Source: Mycolicibacterium litorale (GTDB lineage Bacteria > Actinomycetota > Actinomycetes > Mycobacteriales > Mycobacteriaceae). Taken from it: a DNA stretch of 64,000 nt. The position numbers and the translations under genes are program-made. Below the pieces are notes generated by a model that was not told the DNA's origin, ran no database searches, and was given only the letters and a program-made list of their open reading frames with translations. The stretch lies in the NCBI GenBank assembly GCA_002007745.1, contig CP019882.1, positions 4,774,001-4,838,000 on the forward strand. The letters are read 5' to 3'. Shown here one piece after another: positions 13,008 through 21,931 of this stretch (its first letter is position 1; every line of letters begins with the position of its first letter).

Positions 13008-13988
13008 GTGGGCACGGACTGGACCGACAACCGCAAGAATCTGATGCTCTTCTCGGGTCGCGCGCACCCGGAGTTAGCGGAGCAAGTGGCCAAGGAACTC
13101 GACGTCCAGGTCACCGCGCAGACCGCACGAGACTTCGCCAATGGTGAGATCTTCGTTCGGTTCGACGAGTCGGTGCGCGGTTGCGACGCCTTCGTCCTGC
13201 AGTCCCATCCCGCTCCGCTGAACAAGTGGCTGATGGAACAGCTGATCATGATCGACGCGCTCAAACGGGGCAGCGCCAAGCGGATCACCGCGATTCTGCC
13301 GTTCTACCCCTACGCCCGCCAGGACAAGAAGCACCGCGGCCGCGAGCCCATCTCGGCCCGGCTGGTCGCCGACCTGTTCAAGACCGCCGGCGCCGACCGC
13401 ATCGTGTCGGTCGACCTGCACACCGATCAGATCCAGGGCTTCTTCGACGGCCCCGTCGACCACATGCGCGCGCAGCCGCTGCTGACCGGCTACATCCGGG
13501 ACAACTACAACTGCGAGAACGTCGTGGTGGTCTCCCCCGACTCCGGCCGCGTCCGAGTCGCCGAGAAATGGGCCGACGCCCTCGGCGGCACCCCGCTGGC
13601 GTTCATCCACAAGACCCGCGACCCGAAGGTGCCCAACCAGGTGAAGTCCAACCGGGTGGTCGGTGACGTGGCGGGCAAGACCTGCGTGCTGACCGACGAC
13701 ATGATCGACACCGGTGGCACCATCGCCGGCGCGGTCAAGCTGTTGCACGACGACGGGGCCAAGGACGTCATCATCGCCGCCACCCATGGCGTGCTGTCCG
13801 ACCCGGCCCGGGAGCGGCTGGCGGCCAGCGGGGCCCGCGAGGTGATCGTCACCAACACGCTGCCGATCGACGAGGACAAGCGATTCCCGCAGCTGACGGT
13901 GCTGTCCATCGCGCCGCTGCTGGCCAGCACCATCCGCGCGGTCTTCGAAAACGGCTCGGTGACGGGCCTTTTCGACGGCGACGCGTAG
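13008..13988 (+). CDS. prsA: Ribose-phosphate pyrophosphokinase (PRPP synthetase)
   Basis: Makes PRPP from ribose-5-phosphate and ATP; in mycobacteria it supplies nucleotides, His, Trp and decaprenylphosphoryl arabinose precursors. Visible are the catalytic flexible-loop segment, the RQDKKHRGREPIS region, and the PRPP-binding loop DDMIDTGGT (D230-T238). GTG 13008 gives 326 residues, the expected size. It lies downstream of glmU and upstream of an arsC-like gene. Synteny with Rv1017c supports the call. Confidence 0.97.
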   Translation: MGTDWTDNRKNLMLFSGRAHPELAEQVAKELDVQVTAQTARDFANGEIFVRFDESVRGCDAFVLQSHPAPLNKWLMEQLIMIDALKRGSAKRITAILPFYPYARQDKKHRGREPISARLVADLFKTAGADRIVSVDLHTDQIQGFFDGPVDHMRAQPLLTGYIRDNYNCENVVVVSPDSGRVRVAEKWADALGGTPLAFIHKTRDPKVPNQVKSNRVVGDVAGKTCVLTDDMIDTGGTIAGAVKLLHDDGAKDVIIAATHGVLSDPARERLAASGAREVIVTNTLPIDEDKRFPQLTVLSIAPLLASTIRAVFENGSVTGLFDGDA

Positions 13989-13997
13989 GGAGACTCG

Positions 13998-14345
13998 TTG
14001 CCCAGCACGACCGTTATCTACCACAACCCTCGCTGCAGCACGTCGCGTAAGACCCTGGAGCTGTTGCGCGACAACGGCATCGAGCCGACAATCGTCGAAT
14101 ACCTCAAGACACCGCCGTCTCGGTCCGAGATCGCCACGCTGATCGCCGATGCCGGCATCGACGTGCGCACGGCAGTGCGCAAGCGCGAATCCCTCTACAC
14201 GGACCTGAATCTGGCCGAGGCCGGTGACGACGAACTGCTCGACGCCATGGCGGCCAACCCGATTCTCATCGAGCGCCCGTTCGTGGTGACGCCCAAGGGC
14301 ACCCGGCTGGCCCGGCCGATCGACGCCGTCCACGACATTCTGTGA
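13998..14345 (+). CDS. ArsC/Spx-family arsenate reductase-like protein
   Basis: A 115-residue thioredoxin-fold protein of the glutaredoxin-dependent ArsC/YffB family. The single redox cysteine is C13 in HNPRCSTSRKTLE, and the C-terminal RPFVVTPKG contains the conserved Arg-Pro of the anion site. It starts at TTG 13998, ten bases after prsA, and its stop overlaps the lpqT start (GTGA), so the three are probably co-transcribed. No other ars genes are nearby, so an arsenic-specific role is not established. Confidence 0.85.
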   Translation: MPSTTVIYHNPRCSTSRKTLELLRDNGIEPTIVEYLKTPPSRSEIATLIADAGIDVRTAVRKRESLYTDLNLAEAGDDELLDAMAANPILIERPFVVTPKGTRLARPIDAVHDIL

Positions 14346-14998
14346 GGACTGCAGCGGTAGCCCTGACCGTCGCGCTGAGCATGTCCGGTGCCATGGCCAT
14401 GGCAGGCTGCGGGAGCACGCCGCCGGACTATTCGTCGGTGTTCACCTCGCCGGCCACCACAGCGGCGCCGGCCACCTCGACCACCCCGCAACCGATCGCG
14501 CAGTACCTTTACGGCGTCGGCGTCACCGGCGAGCAGATACCGCTGGACAAACTCACCGACATCAAGGTGACCCTGCCGCGGCCGCCCGGCTGGACGAAGT
14601 ACACCAACTCGAACTTCTCGCCCGGCACCGAGGTGATCGCCAAGAACAACACCTACCCGACGGCCATGGTGATCGTGTTCAAGCTGACCGGCAACTTCGA
14701 CGTGGCGGAGGCGCTCAAGCACGCCAGCGTCGACGCCGAGATGTCGCAGAACTTCACCAAACTCAATGCCTCGGACCAGGATTTCGACGGATTCCCGTCG
14801 TCGATGATCGAGGGTAGCTACGACCTCAAGGACAAGCGCCTGCACTCCTACAACCGGGTGGTCATCCCGGTCACCCCCGCCCCGGCGTTCCAGCGCTACC
14901 TGGTGCAGCTCACGGTGACGACGCTGGCCAACCAGGCCGCTGCCGACGCCGACGACGTCGAGGCGATCATCCGGGGCTTCAGCGTCACGCTGAAGTAG
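14342..14998 (+). CDS. lpqT: LpqT-type lipoprotein (LpqN/LpqT family)
   Basis: A 218-residue exported lipoprotein with a signal peptide and lipobox MAGC (C23), then a Thr/Ala/Pro linker and a compact LpqN/LpqT-type domain (VTLPRPPGWTKYTN... to ...IRGFSVTLK). Family members are envelope lipoproteins implicated in lipid handling. GTG 14342 overlaps the arsC-like stop by four bases. Synteny with Rv1016c supports the symbol. A paralogue lies at 40265. Confidence 0.9.
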   Translation: MRTAAVALTVALSMSGAMAMAGCGSTPPDYSSVFTSPATTAAPATSTTPQPIAQYLYGVGVTGEQIPLDKLTDIKVTLPRPPGWTKYTNSNFSPGTEVIAKNNTYPTAMVIVFKLTGNFDVAEALKHASVDAEMSQNFTKLNASDQDFDGFPSSMIEGSYDLKDKRLHSYNRVVIPVTPAPAFQRYLVQLTVTTLANQAAADADDVEAIIRGFSVTLK

Positions 14999-15054
14999 CC
15001 GCTGCCCCGCCGCGAACCAACCAGAAAGAACCAAGCCCGCCTAAAGTGTTCGCC

Positions 15055-15921
15055 ATGAGTTGGACCGCCGCAGAGCTGCCGTCGTTCGCCGGACGCACCG
15101 TCATCGTGACCGGCGCCAACAGCGGGTTGGGTTTGGTCACCGCCCGCGAGCTGGCCCGCGTGGGCGCGCACACCATCCTGGCCTGCCGCAACACCGCCAA
15201 GGGCCAGGACGCCGCCGCCACCATGACCGGTGACGTGGAGGTCCGCGCCCTGGATCTGCAGGACCTCGCCTCGATCCGTGAATTCGCCGACCAGGTGGAC
15301 TCGGTCGATGTGCTGATCAACAACGCCGGGATCATGGCGGTCCCGTATGCGCTGACCAAGGACGGGTTCGAAAGCCAGATCGGCACCAATCATCTCGGCC
15401 ACTTCGCGCTGACCAATCTGCTGCTGCCCAAGATCACCGACCGGGTGGTGACCGTGGCGTCGTTCATGCACCTGCTCGGCAGGATCAGCCTCAAGGACCT
15501 GAACTGGAAGGCACGGCCGTATTCCGCGTGGCTGGCTTACGGCCAGTCCAAGCTGGCCAATCTGCTGTTCACCAGTGAACTGCAGAAGCGGCTCGACGCC
15601 GCCGGCTCCGCACTGAAGTCACATGCCGCCCACCCCGGCTATTCGGCGACGAACCTGCAGGGCCATACCGGCAACCGGACCGGTACCCGGGTCTGGGATC
15701 TGGGCAACAGCGTCTTCGCCACCAGCGCCGACTTCGGCGCCCGTCAGACGCTCTACGCCGCCTCCCAGGACCTGCCCGGCAACACCTACATCGGTCCCAA
15801 ATTCGCCATGCGGGGCCCGACCGGGCCGTCGCCGCGCAGCCCGCTGGCCCGCAACCAGACCACCGCGAAGTCGTTGTGGCGACTGTCCGAGCAGCTCACG
15901 GGCATCGAATTTCCGCTATGA
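15055..15921 (+). CDS. Short-chain dehydrogenase/reductase
   Basis: A 288-residue classical-type SDR related to retinol dehydrogenase-like oxidoreductases. The cofactor motif TGANSGLG is near residues 20-27 and the catalytic pair is Y162-K166 in AYGQSK. ATG 15055 is used instead of the GTG nine bases upstream. The substrate cannot be told from sequence. It lies between lpqT and rplY, where M. tuberculosis has no SDR in my recollection. Confidence 0.9.
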   Translation: MSWTAAELPSFAGRTVIVTGANSGLGLVTARELARVGAHTILACRNTAKGQDAAATMTGDVEVRALDLQDLASIREFADQVDSVDVLINNAGIMAVPYALTKDGFESQIGTNHLGHFALTNLLLPKITDRVVTVASFMHLLGRISLKDLNWKARPYSAWLAYGQSKLANLLFTSELQKRLDAAGSALKSHAAHPGYSATNLQGHTGNRTGTRVWDLGNSVFATSADFGARQTLYAASQDLPGNTYIGPKFAMRGPTGPSPRSPLARNQTTAKSLWRLSEQLTGIEFPL

Positions 15922-16055
15922 CACCGTGATCGGCTACCCTGGTGGCCGCGTCACGGCGAGGGTGGTCCGGCCACCGTTATCGACGAGGCTTCCAATATCT
16001 GGTGCCTGCCTTTGCCGTGCGAAAGTCCACGACAGGCAACTCAGGAGCATCGATC

Positions 16056-16709
16056 ATGGCCAAGGGCGCCACCAACAATCTCACCGCCGACGTTCGCGAC
16101 AAGACCGGCAAGGGCGCCTCGCGCCAGGCCCGCCGCGACGGCAAGGTTCCCGTCGTGCTCTACGGCCACGGCGCCGATCCCCAGCATCTGGAGCTCAACG
16201 CCCGCGAGTTCGCGGCGGTGTTGCGGCACTCCGGCACCAACGCCGTGCTGACCCTGGACATCGCCGGCAAGGAGCAGCTCGCCCTGACCAAGGCGCTTTC
16301 CGTGCACCCGATCCGCCGCAGCATCCAGCACGCGGACCTGATCATCGTGCGCCGCGGCGAGAAGGTGACCGTCGAGGTCACCATCACCGTCGAAGGTGAC
16401 GCCGCCCCCGGCGCCCTGGTCACCCAGGATGCCAACACCATCGAGATCGAGGCCGAGGCGCTGTCGATTCCGGAGACCCTGACCGTCTCGGTCGAAGGTG
16501 TCGAGGAGGGCACCCAGATCACCGCGGGTCAGATCGAGTTGCCGGCCGGTGTCACGCTGGTCAGCGATCCCGAGCTGCTGGTCGTCAATGTCGTTCCCGC
16601 CCCGTCGGCCGAAGAGCTGGAGTCCGAGGGTGGCGGCGAGTCGATCGCCGAGCAGGCCGCCGAGGCAGCCGAGGCACAGGGCGAGGGCGAGTCGGCCGAG
16701 GCCGAGTAG
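16056..16709 (+). CDS. rplY: 50S ribosomal protein L25/general stress protein Ctc
   Basis: A 217-residue long-form L25 that binds 5S rRNA. The N-terminal L25 domain begins AKGATNNLTADVRDKTGKGA, the C-terminal TL5/Ctc beta domain follows, and the tail is Glu/Ala-rich. ATG 16056 has AGGAGC eight bases upstream; longer in-frame extensions are non-homologous. It is followed by pth, an arrangement conserved across mycobacteria. Confidence 0.97.
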   Translation: MAKGATNNLTADVRDKTGKGASRQARRDGKVPVVLYGHGADPQHLELNAREFAAVLRHSGTNAVLTLDIAGKEQLALTKALSVHPIRRSIQHADLIIVRRGEKVTVEVTITVEGDAAPGALVTQDANTIEIEAEALSIPETLTVSVEGVEEGTQITAGQIELPAGVTLVSDPELLVVNVVPAPSAEELESEGGGESIAEQAAEAAEAQGEGESAEAE

Positions 16710-16718
16710 CCCCGCGCC

Positions 16719-17294
16719 ATGGCCGATCCTCTTCTGGTCGTCGGCCTGGGCAACCCCGGACCGCAATACGCCAAGACCCGGCACAACCTGGGTTTCATGG
16801 TGGCCGACCTGCTGGCCGGCCGCATCGGCGCACAGTTCAAGGTGCACAAGCGCTCCGGCGCCGAGGTGGTCACCGGCCGGCTGGGGCACCGGCCGGTCGT
16901 GCTGGCCAAGCCACGCACCTTCATGAACGAGTCCGGGCGCCAGGTCGGGCCGCTGGCGAAGTTCTACTCGGTGCCACCCGGCGATGTCATCGTCATCCAC
17001 GATGAGCTCGACATCGACTTCGGCCGGATCCGGCTGAAGCTCGGTGGCGGCGAGGGCGGCCACAACGGACTGCGTTCGGTGGCCAGCGCGCTGGGCACCA
17101 AGAACTTTCAGCGGGTGCGGGTCGGGATCGGCCGGCCGCCGGGCCGGAAGGATCCGGCGGCGTATGTGCTGGAGAATTTCGGTGCGGCCGAACGCGCCGA
17201 GGTGCCGGCCATCTGCGAACAGGCCGCCGACGCCACCGAGTTGCTGATCGAGGTGGGGCTGGAGACCGCCCAGAACCAGGTGCACGCCTGGTGA
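16719..17294 (+). CDS. pth: Peptidyl-tRNA hydrolase
   Basis: Releases tRNA from peptidyl-tRNA dropped off the ribosome. Signatures are GLGNPGPQYAKTRHNLGF with catalytic H22, the TFMNESGRQV motif, and HDELDIDFG with the conserved Asp. The 191-residue length is normal for the family. It lies ten bases after rplY, so the two are likely co-transcribed. An inverted repeat follows at 17343. Confidence 0.97.
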   Translation: MADPLLVVGLGNPGPQYAKTRHNLGFMVADLLAGRIGAQFKVHKRSGAEVVTGRLGHRPVVLAKPRTFMNESGRQVGPLAKFYSVPPGDVIVIHDELDIDFGRIRLKLGGGEGGHNGLRSVASALGTKNFQRVRVGIGRPPGRKDPAAYVLENFGAAERAEVPAICEQAADATELLIEVGLETAQNQVHAW

Positions 17295-17342
17295 GCATTC
17301 CGTAAGGATCTCCCCTACCGGGCGTCAGGATTCCGTAGAGAT

Positions 17343-17358
17343 CGCCGGCAAGCCGGCG
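17343..17358. terminator. GC-rich hairpin downstream of pth
   Basis: CGCCGGC, an AA loop, then GCCGGCG form a perfect 7-bp stem between pth and the next gene. There is no U-tract, as is common for mycobacterial terminators. A 14-bp imperfect direct repeat (ATTCCGTAAGGATC and ATTCCGTAGAGATC) lies at 17297 and 17330. Confidence 0.45.
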
Positions 17359-17380
17359 GCAGGGCCGTAGACCTGAATGT

Positions 17381-17965
17381 GTGAACAACGCACGTGTTTG
17401 GGGATCCTTCGACATCTACCCGGCCCGTTACGGCGTGGGGCGCTACCGCCTCGTCGTGTTCCCGCCCGGTATCACCTCCGGCGAGCGCCGGATGCTGCGG
17501 GTGTGGCGGGCATGGCCGTTGTGGGGTGCCGCGCTCTGGCTGAGTCTGCAGGTCGCCGGCGCCGCGGCCGGAATGCCGGAGACCGCACTGATCGGCGGGA
17601 CGATGATCTACATCGCGGCGGGGGCTTTGACGTTCGCGCTGTCCGGCGAGAACCGGCTTCGGGTGCGCACCTCGTGGGCCACCACGATCGCCGGATACAG
17701 CCATCGCGAGGTGGACGAACAGTACCTCCGGCTGCGGGTTCTGGCCCGGGCGTTGGATCAGGCCGACCTCGATCTGGAGGACGGACGCATCTCGGCGCTG
17801 CAGCACGAGGCGCGCTGGTGGCAGGTCTACGACGCGATGGAAGCACTCACGCCGGCACGCTCGCCGCGAACCAGCCACAATCCCAGCGCGATCAGCGCCG
17901 CCACTTCGAATCCGGCGATCCCCCGCTCCACCAATCCGAGCGGGATCAGCCTCCACCACGATTGA
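17381..17965 (+). CDS. DUF6611-like small membrane protein
   Basis: A 194-residue protein of unknown function. The N-terminal 35 residues are soluble (SFDIYPARYGVGRYRLVVFP); two hydrophobic helices lie at about residues 45-66 and 70-88. A cytosolic helical region ends at EARWWQVYDAMEAL. The last ~45 residues (Ser/Pro/Asn-rich) are antisense to the next gene and may not be natural; either the true stop has been lost or the genes overlap by 139 bases. The DUF assignment is from memory of similar mycobacterial proteins. Confidence 0.6.
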   Translation: MNNARVWGSFDIYPARYGVGRYRLVVFPPGITSGERRMLRVWRAWPLWGAALWLSLQVAGAAAGMPETALIGGTMIYIAAGALTFALSGENRLRVRTSWATTIAGYSHREVDEQYLRLRVLARALDQADLDLEDGRISALQHEARWWQVYDAMEALTPARSPRTSHNPSAISAATSNPAIPRSTNPSGISLHHD

Positions 17966-18477
17966 TCGGTTACTGCTCCAACGGCAATCGCTGCGAACAG
18001 CACTGTCAGCCAACCGATTCCGGCTACGGCTAACCATCTGGCCGCGCGCGCGGCGCCGGACCGGCCGCGGGCGATCACCAGTACCGCCAGCGGCAGCGCG
18101 ACGAACGCGACCAGGGTGGCGAACCGGTGCACGGTGCCCGACGCGCTCGGCCCGACGTCCCAATTGTGTTTGGGGAACGCCACGACAGCCATCAACCCCA
18201 GCACCCACAGCGTCATCAACACCGAGCCGGCCGACAGCGACCGCACCCGTCGTGCCCGGATCAGGCCGTACAGCAGGGCGGCCGAAGCGGTCGCCAACAC
18301 CACCACGGCGGCGACGAACGCCCAACTGCCCGCGGTGTAGACGTATTCGGAAATGGTGGCCGTGCGCAGTTCCCCACGCCGTGTCGGTTGGCCACCGAGG
18401 GTGGCGTCGAGTGCGAGCACCACGGCCATCGCGACCAACCCACCCAACGCACCGAGCCAGCCGAGCACCCGCACCAT
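17827..18477 (-). CDS. DUF998-type membrane protein
   Basis: A 216-residue polytopic membrane protein with about six hydrophobic helices (for example AVVLALDATLGG and AVVVLATASAALLYGLIRA) and the conserved KHNWD loop after helix 3, as in DUF998 proteins. Function is unknown. It lies 10 bases after the iron-sulfur protein gene on the same strand and converges with the DUF6611-like gene, overlapping it at the 3' end. Confidence 0.75.
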   Translation of the reverse strand: MVRVLGWLGALGGLVAMAVVLALDATLGGQPTRRGELRTATISEYVYTAGSWAFVAAVVVLATASAALLYGLIRARRVRSLSAGSVLMTLWVLGLMAVVAFPKHNWDVGPSASGTVHRFATLVAFVALPLAVLVIARGRSGAARAARWLAVAGIGWLTVLFAAIAVGAVTDQSWWRLIPLGLVERGIAGFEVAALIALGLWLVRGERAGVSASIAS

Positions 18478-18486
18478 CGAACCAGC

Positions 18487-19518
18487 CTACGCGCGCCCCC
18501 TAATTCCGCTGTCCACCACCTTGACCGGCTTGTGCGGATACCGGCGTTCGGCGAACGCCTTGGCTGCTGAATTCGGTAGTACGTAGAGGGTTTCGGCCTT
18601 CTCCTGCAGCGGGCGCAGCACAAGGTCCATGAAGGCCTTACGGTCGTCGAGATAGGGTTCGATGACGTCTTCCCCCGCCGGGCACACTGCCAGGCAGTAG
18701 GCGGCCTTGTAGTTGGCCTTGAACGACAGGCTCTGCCACATCGAGGCGTTCTCGGAATCGCTGACCCTGGAGCGGAAGTCGTCGGCGTCTTCACTGTCGG
18801 CAATGGTCTGCGCCCAGTCGGTGAAACCGCCCATGAACTCCCGGTAGTTGTGTACCGAGCAGGCGATGAAGTCGAACTGGCCGTCCTTCTTGATCGCACC
18901 GACAGGGCAGGCCGCGACGCACAGCTTGCATTCCAGGCATGGCGAATAGTCCAGTGGTGCACCATAGCTGCTGATCGGTGCATCGACCAGGACGGTGGCC
19001 AGCAGCACGAAGTTGCCGAACTTGGGGTGGATGACGTTGCGGTGGATGCCCATCACACCGAGTCCGGCGGCCACCGCGACCGGTTTGTGGGCGACCACCC
19101 AGATCCGGCCGGGATAGCGGTCCATCTCCATGGGGAAGGTGGCCGAGGGGTTCAGCGCGCGGTGGCCGGCCTCTTCGAGTGCCCGGGTGATCCGGTGCGC
19201 GGCCTCGTTGATGACCTCCCCGCTGCGGTGAAATTCCTGATTGGCGACACTGCGGGCGACAGAGCGCACGTTGTCGCGGTTCATCCGCACCACCAGCGAG
19301 ATATAACTCCGCGTTCCCGGCAGGGCGGCCTGCACATGCTCACGCTCGGAGGCCAGCTCGGGATTGTCGATGCTGGCGAAGGCCACGTCGTCGGCGCCGG
19401 CAGTCAGGCAGACCTCACGCAGCCAGTCGGCGTCGATCACCGGGGATGGACTGACGCGTGGCCGCGAGCGCACGGCTTGCACGGTCGGGTGCTCGGCCAG
19501 GCGGGGTGGCAGGTTCAT
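18487..19518 (-). CDS. QueG-like 4Fe-4S reductase family protein
   Basis: A 343-residue iron-sulfur protein related to epoxyqueuosine reductase and reductive-dehalogenase-like proteins. One ferredoxin cluster is C194, C197, C200 and C204 (CLECKLCVAACPVG); the second is partly provided by the later YCLAVCPAGED. ATG 19518 is used because the longer frame crosses the divergent promoter palindrome. The family binds a corrinoid in characterised members. The queuosine role is doubtful because no other queuosine gene is in view. Confidence 0.8.
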   Translation of the reverse strand: MNLPPRLAEHPTVQAVRSRPRVSPSPVIDADWLREVCLTAGADDVAFASIDNPELASEREHVQAALPGTRSYISLVVRMNRDNVRSVARSVANQEFHRSGEVINEAAHRITRALEEAGHRALNPSATFPMEMDRYPGRIWVVAHKPVAVAAGLGVMGIHRNVIHPKFGNFVLLATVLVDAPISSYGAPLDYSPCLECKLCVAACPVGAIKKDGQFDFIACSVHNYREFMGGFTDWAQTIADSEDADDFRSRVSDSENASMWQSLSFKANYKAAYCLAVCPAGEDVIEPYLDDRKAFMDLVLRPLQEKAETLYVLPNSAAKAFAERRYPHKPVKVVDSGIRGRA

Positions 19519-19520
19519 AC

Positions 19521-19544
19521 CTGGGTACAGTACACCATACCCAG
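19521..19544. promoter_or_regulatory. Palindromic operator between divergent genes
   Basis: CTGGGTA and TACCCAG form perfect 7-bp arms around a 10-bp centre containing GTACAGTAC. A TACTGT on the minus strand and a TAGCGT at 19555 on the plus strand are candidate -10 elements for the two divergent genes. One bound regulator could control both. Confidence 0.5.
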
Positions 19545-19567
19545 AATCCGAGGGTAGCGTCGGCGCG

Positions 19568-20221
19568 ATGAACACGCTGCGCGACCCGCAAGTGGCCTCG
19601 GTGATCGACCGGATGTACGACGAGTCGGCTCTGCAGATGGCTCAACTGCACCAACGCGGGCCGGAACTGCGCAGACTCGGATCGGCGAGCGCGCAGGAGC
19701 GCGCGGACGCCTTCAGCGATTTCTATCTACCGGTGACACCCGAATCCGGGCGCCTGCTCTACTCCCTGGTCCGCGCCAGCCGGCCGCAAACCGTGGTGGA
19801 GTTCGGGATGTCGTTGGGGCTCTCGACCATCCATCTGGCCTGCGCGGTCCGCGACAACGGTTCAGGACGGGTGATGACCACCGAGCTCAGCGCCACGAAG
19901 GTGACGGCCGCCAAGGCCACGTTCGCCGACCTCGGGTTGGACGATCTGATCACCGTCCTGGAAGGCGATGCCCTGCAGACACTCACCGGCGTTGAGACCG
20001 TGGACTTCGTCCTGCTCGACGGTTGGAAGGACCTGTATCTCCCGGTGCTGCGGCTGCTGGAGCCGCAGCTGAGACCCGGTGCGCTCGTCGTCGCCGACAA
20101 CACCGGCCTGCCCGACACCCAGCCCTATGTGGACTACGTGCGGGACCCGGCCAACGGCTATGTCAGCGTCAGTTTTCCGGTCCGGGAGGCCGACGCCATG
20201 GAGATCAGCTGCCGAGCCTGA
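19568..20221 (+). CDS. Class I SAM-dependent O-methyltransferase
   Basis: A 217-residue methyltransferase of the O-methyltransferase 3/COMT-like fold. The SAM-binding motif is VVEFGMSLGLSTIHLA, followed by the acidic segment VDFVLLDGWKD and VVADNTG, which carries the metal-site Asp-Asn pair of this family. ATG 19568 is closest to the promoter and avoids overlap with the divergent gene. The substrate is unknown. It shares a 49-bp divergent promoter region with the iron-sulfur protein gene. Confidence 0.85.
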   Translation: MNTLRDPQVASVIDRMYDESALQMAQLHQRGPELRRLGSASAQERADAFSDFYLPVTPESGRLLYSLVRASRPQTVVEFGMSLGLSTIHLACAVRDNGSGRVMTTELSATKVTAAKATFADLGLDDLITVLEGDALQTLTGVETVDFVLLDGWKDLYLPVLRLLEPQLRPGALVVADNTGLPDTQPYVDYVRDPANGYVSVSFPVREADAMEISCRA

Positions 20222-20296
20222 GGCTCGCGGTCCAGTGGCCACTTACGCACGCCTGCGAGGCGGATGGCGTGCAATAACTGGCCGCTCGTCGGCGGT

Positions 20297-21931
20297 CTAG
20301 GTGACCAGCGCGACGGAGTTGGCCCGCCGCAGCTTGCCCGACGGCGTCTTCGGGATGGTGCCCGGCCCGAGAACGACGACATTGCGCGGCCGCACGTCGA
20401 CCTCGGTGACGACCTCATGGGCCACCTCGTGCTCGATGCGGCGCACCTCGGCGGGGTCCTGCCAGGCATTGGACTCCACCGCCACCGCGAAGGTCTCGCG
20501 CGAATGCCCGGCGTCGAGTCGCACAGCCACCGCGCAACCGGGGCGGACACCCGCGACCCGGCCCGCGGCGCGTTCGATGTCGGTCGGGTAGATATTGCGG
20601 CCGGCCATGATGATGACGTCCTTGACGCGACCGCACACCACGACGTGGCCGTTGTCGGTCAGGTAGCCGAGGTCGCCGGTGTCGTACCAGCCGTTCTCGT
20701 CCTGGGCCGGCACGAAACCGCCCATCGTGATGTAGCCCGGGGTCAGGGACTCGCCACGCAGTTCGATGATGCCGACACCGCGCGCCGGCAGCACGTTGCC
20801 GTCCTCGTCGACGATGCGGGCCTCGAGGTCGGTCAGCAGCGGCCCCAACGTGGCCAGCCGCCGGGTGTTGCCCTTGGTGGCCGGCACCGCGCGGCGCAAC
20901 GCGGCCAACAGGTCGGCGTCGACCTCGTCGACCACCAGACCGGCGCCACATTCGGAGAACGACACCGCCAGCGTGGTCTCGGCCATGCCGTATGCCGGGA
21001 GGATGGCCTCGGGCTGCAGTCCGAACGGCCGCCCGGCGTCCAGGAGGTCCTCGACGTCGGCCGGCTCGACCGGCTCGGCGCCGGAGAGCGCGAACCGCAG
21101 CGAGGAGAGGTCGAATTCACCCGGCTTGGCCTGCCGGCGCAACCGCTTGGCGAACAGCGCGTAGGCGAAGTTCGGGGCGGCGGTCATGGTGCCCTTGTAC
21201 TTGTCGATGAGCTTGGCCCACAGCAGCGTGTCGCGCAGGAAGTCCAGCGGGGTGACCTTGACCAGCTCGGCACCGAAATACATCGGGATGGTGAGGAAGC
21301 CGACCATGCCCATGTCGTGGAAGCAGGGCAGCCAGCTCACCATGACGTCGGTGTCGATGTCGTACTTGGCGCCGATGAACATCGCCTCGGCGTTGGAGTG
21401 GATATTGCGGTGCGTGATGACGACGGCCTTCGGAGACCCGGTCGAACCGGACGTCAGCTGCATGAGCGCAACGTCGTCTTCGGAGGTCTCGACGGGATCG
21501 ATCGGCTCGGCGGCCAGCAGTGCTTCCACGGTCAGGACCATGACGCCGCGCTCTTCGAGCACCGGTGCGGCGATCAGGAAGGGATCGGAGATGATCACGG
21601 CCTTGGCCTCGATCATGTCGATGACGTTGGCGGTGTCCTTGGCCCACTGCTCGAGGTCGGTACGCGGGGTGGGCTGGTGCAGCATCGTCAGGCTCGCGCC
21701 GCGCATCCACAGCGCCTGGGCGGTCGGGGCGATCTCCACCGGCGCACCGGCCAGCACGCCCACGGCGTCGCCCAGGCCGATACCCGCGGCGGCCAGGCCA
21801 CCGGCGATGCGACGGGCACGTTCGTGTACCTCGCGCCAGGTGTGCCGGACCGGCTCATGAGGCTCGCCGGTGACCATGCCCTTACTACTGGTCATGGCGC
21901 TGTGGAACATCTTGTCGGTGAAACGGCTCAC
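20297..21931 (-). CDS. pks16: Fatty-acyl-AMP ligase (Pks16-type)
   Basis: A 544-residue adenylating enzyme of the FAAL/FadD class, expected to activate a fatty acid as acyl-AMP. The phosphate-binding loop is TSGSTGSPKAV (residues 160-170), followed by FHDMGMVGF, the A8-type segment YDTGDLGYL, and the C-terminal lysine region KTPSGKLRR. GTG 21931 is supported by GAGGAGG just upstream and gives the length recalled for Rv1013 (pks16). Despite the name it has no ketosynthase. It sits between pth and ispE as in M. tuberculosis. Confidence 0.93.
   Translation of the reverse strand: MSRFTDKMFHSAMTSSKGMVTGEPHEPVRHTWREVHERARRIAGGLAAAGIGLGDAVGVLAGAPVEIAPTAQALWMRGASLTMLHQPTPRTDLEQWAKDTANVIDMIEAKAVIISDPFLIAAPVLEERGVMVLTVEALLAAEPIDPVETSEDDVALMQLTSGSTGSPKAVVITHRNIHSNAEAMFIGAKYDIDTDVMVSWLPCFHDMGMVGFLTIPMYFGAELVKVTPLDFLRDTLLWAKLIDKYKGTMTAAPNFAYALFAKRLRRQAKPGEFDLSSLRFALSGAEPVEPADVEDLLDAGRPFGLQPEAILPAYGMAETTLAVSFSECGAGLVVDEVDADLLAALRRAVPATKGNTRRLATLGPLLTDLEARIVDEDGNVLPARGVGIIELRGESLTPGYITMGGFVPAQDENGWYDTGDLGYLTDNGHVVVCGRVKDVIIMAGRNIYPTDIERAAGRVAGVRPGCAVAVRLDAGHSRETFAVAVESNAWQDPAEVRRIEHEVAHEVVTEVDVRPRNVVVLGPGTIPKTPSGKLRRANSVALVT

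Noticed and set aside
20297..21931. Polyketide synthase (from the name pks16)
   Set aside because: Only adenylation-domain motifs are present; no ketosynthase or carrier domain.
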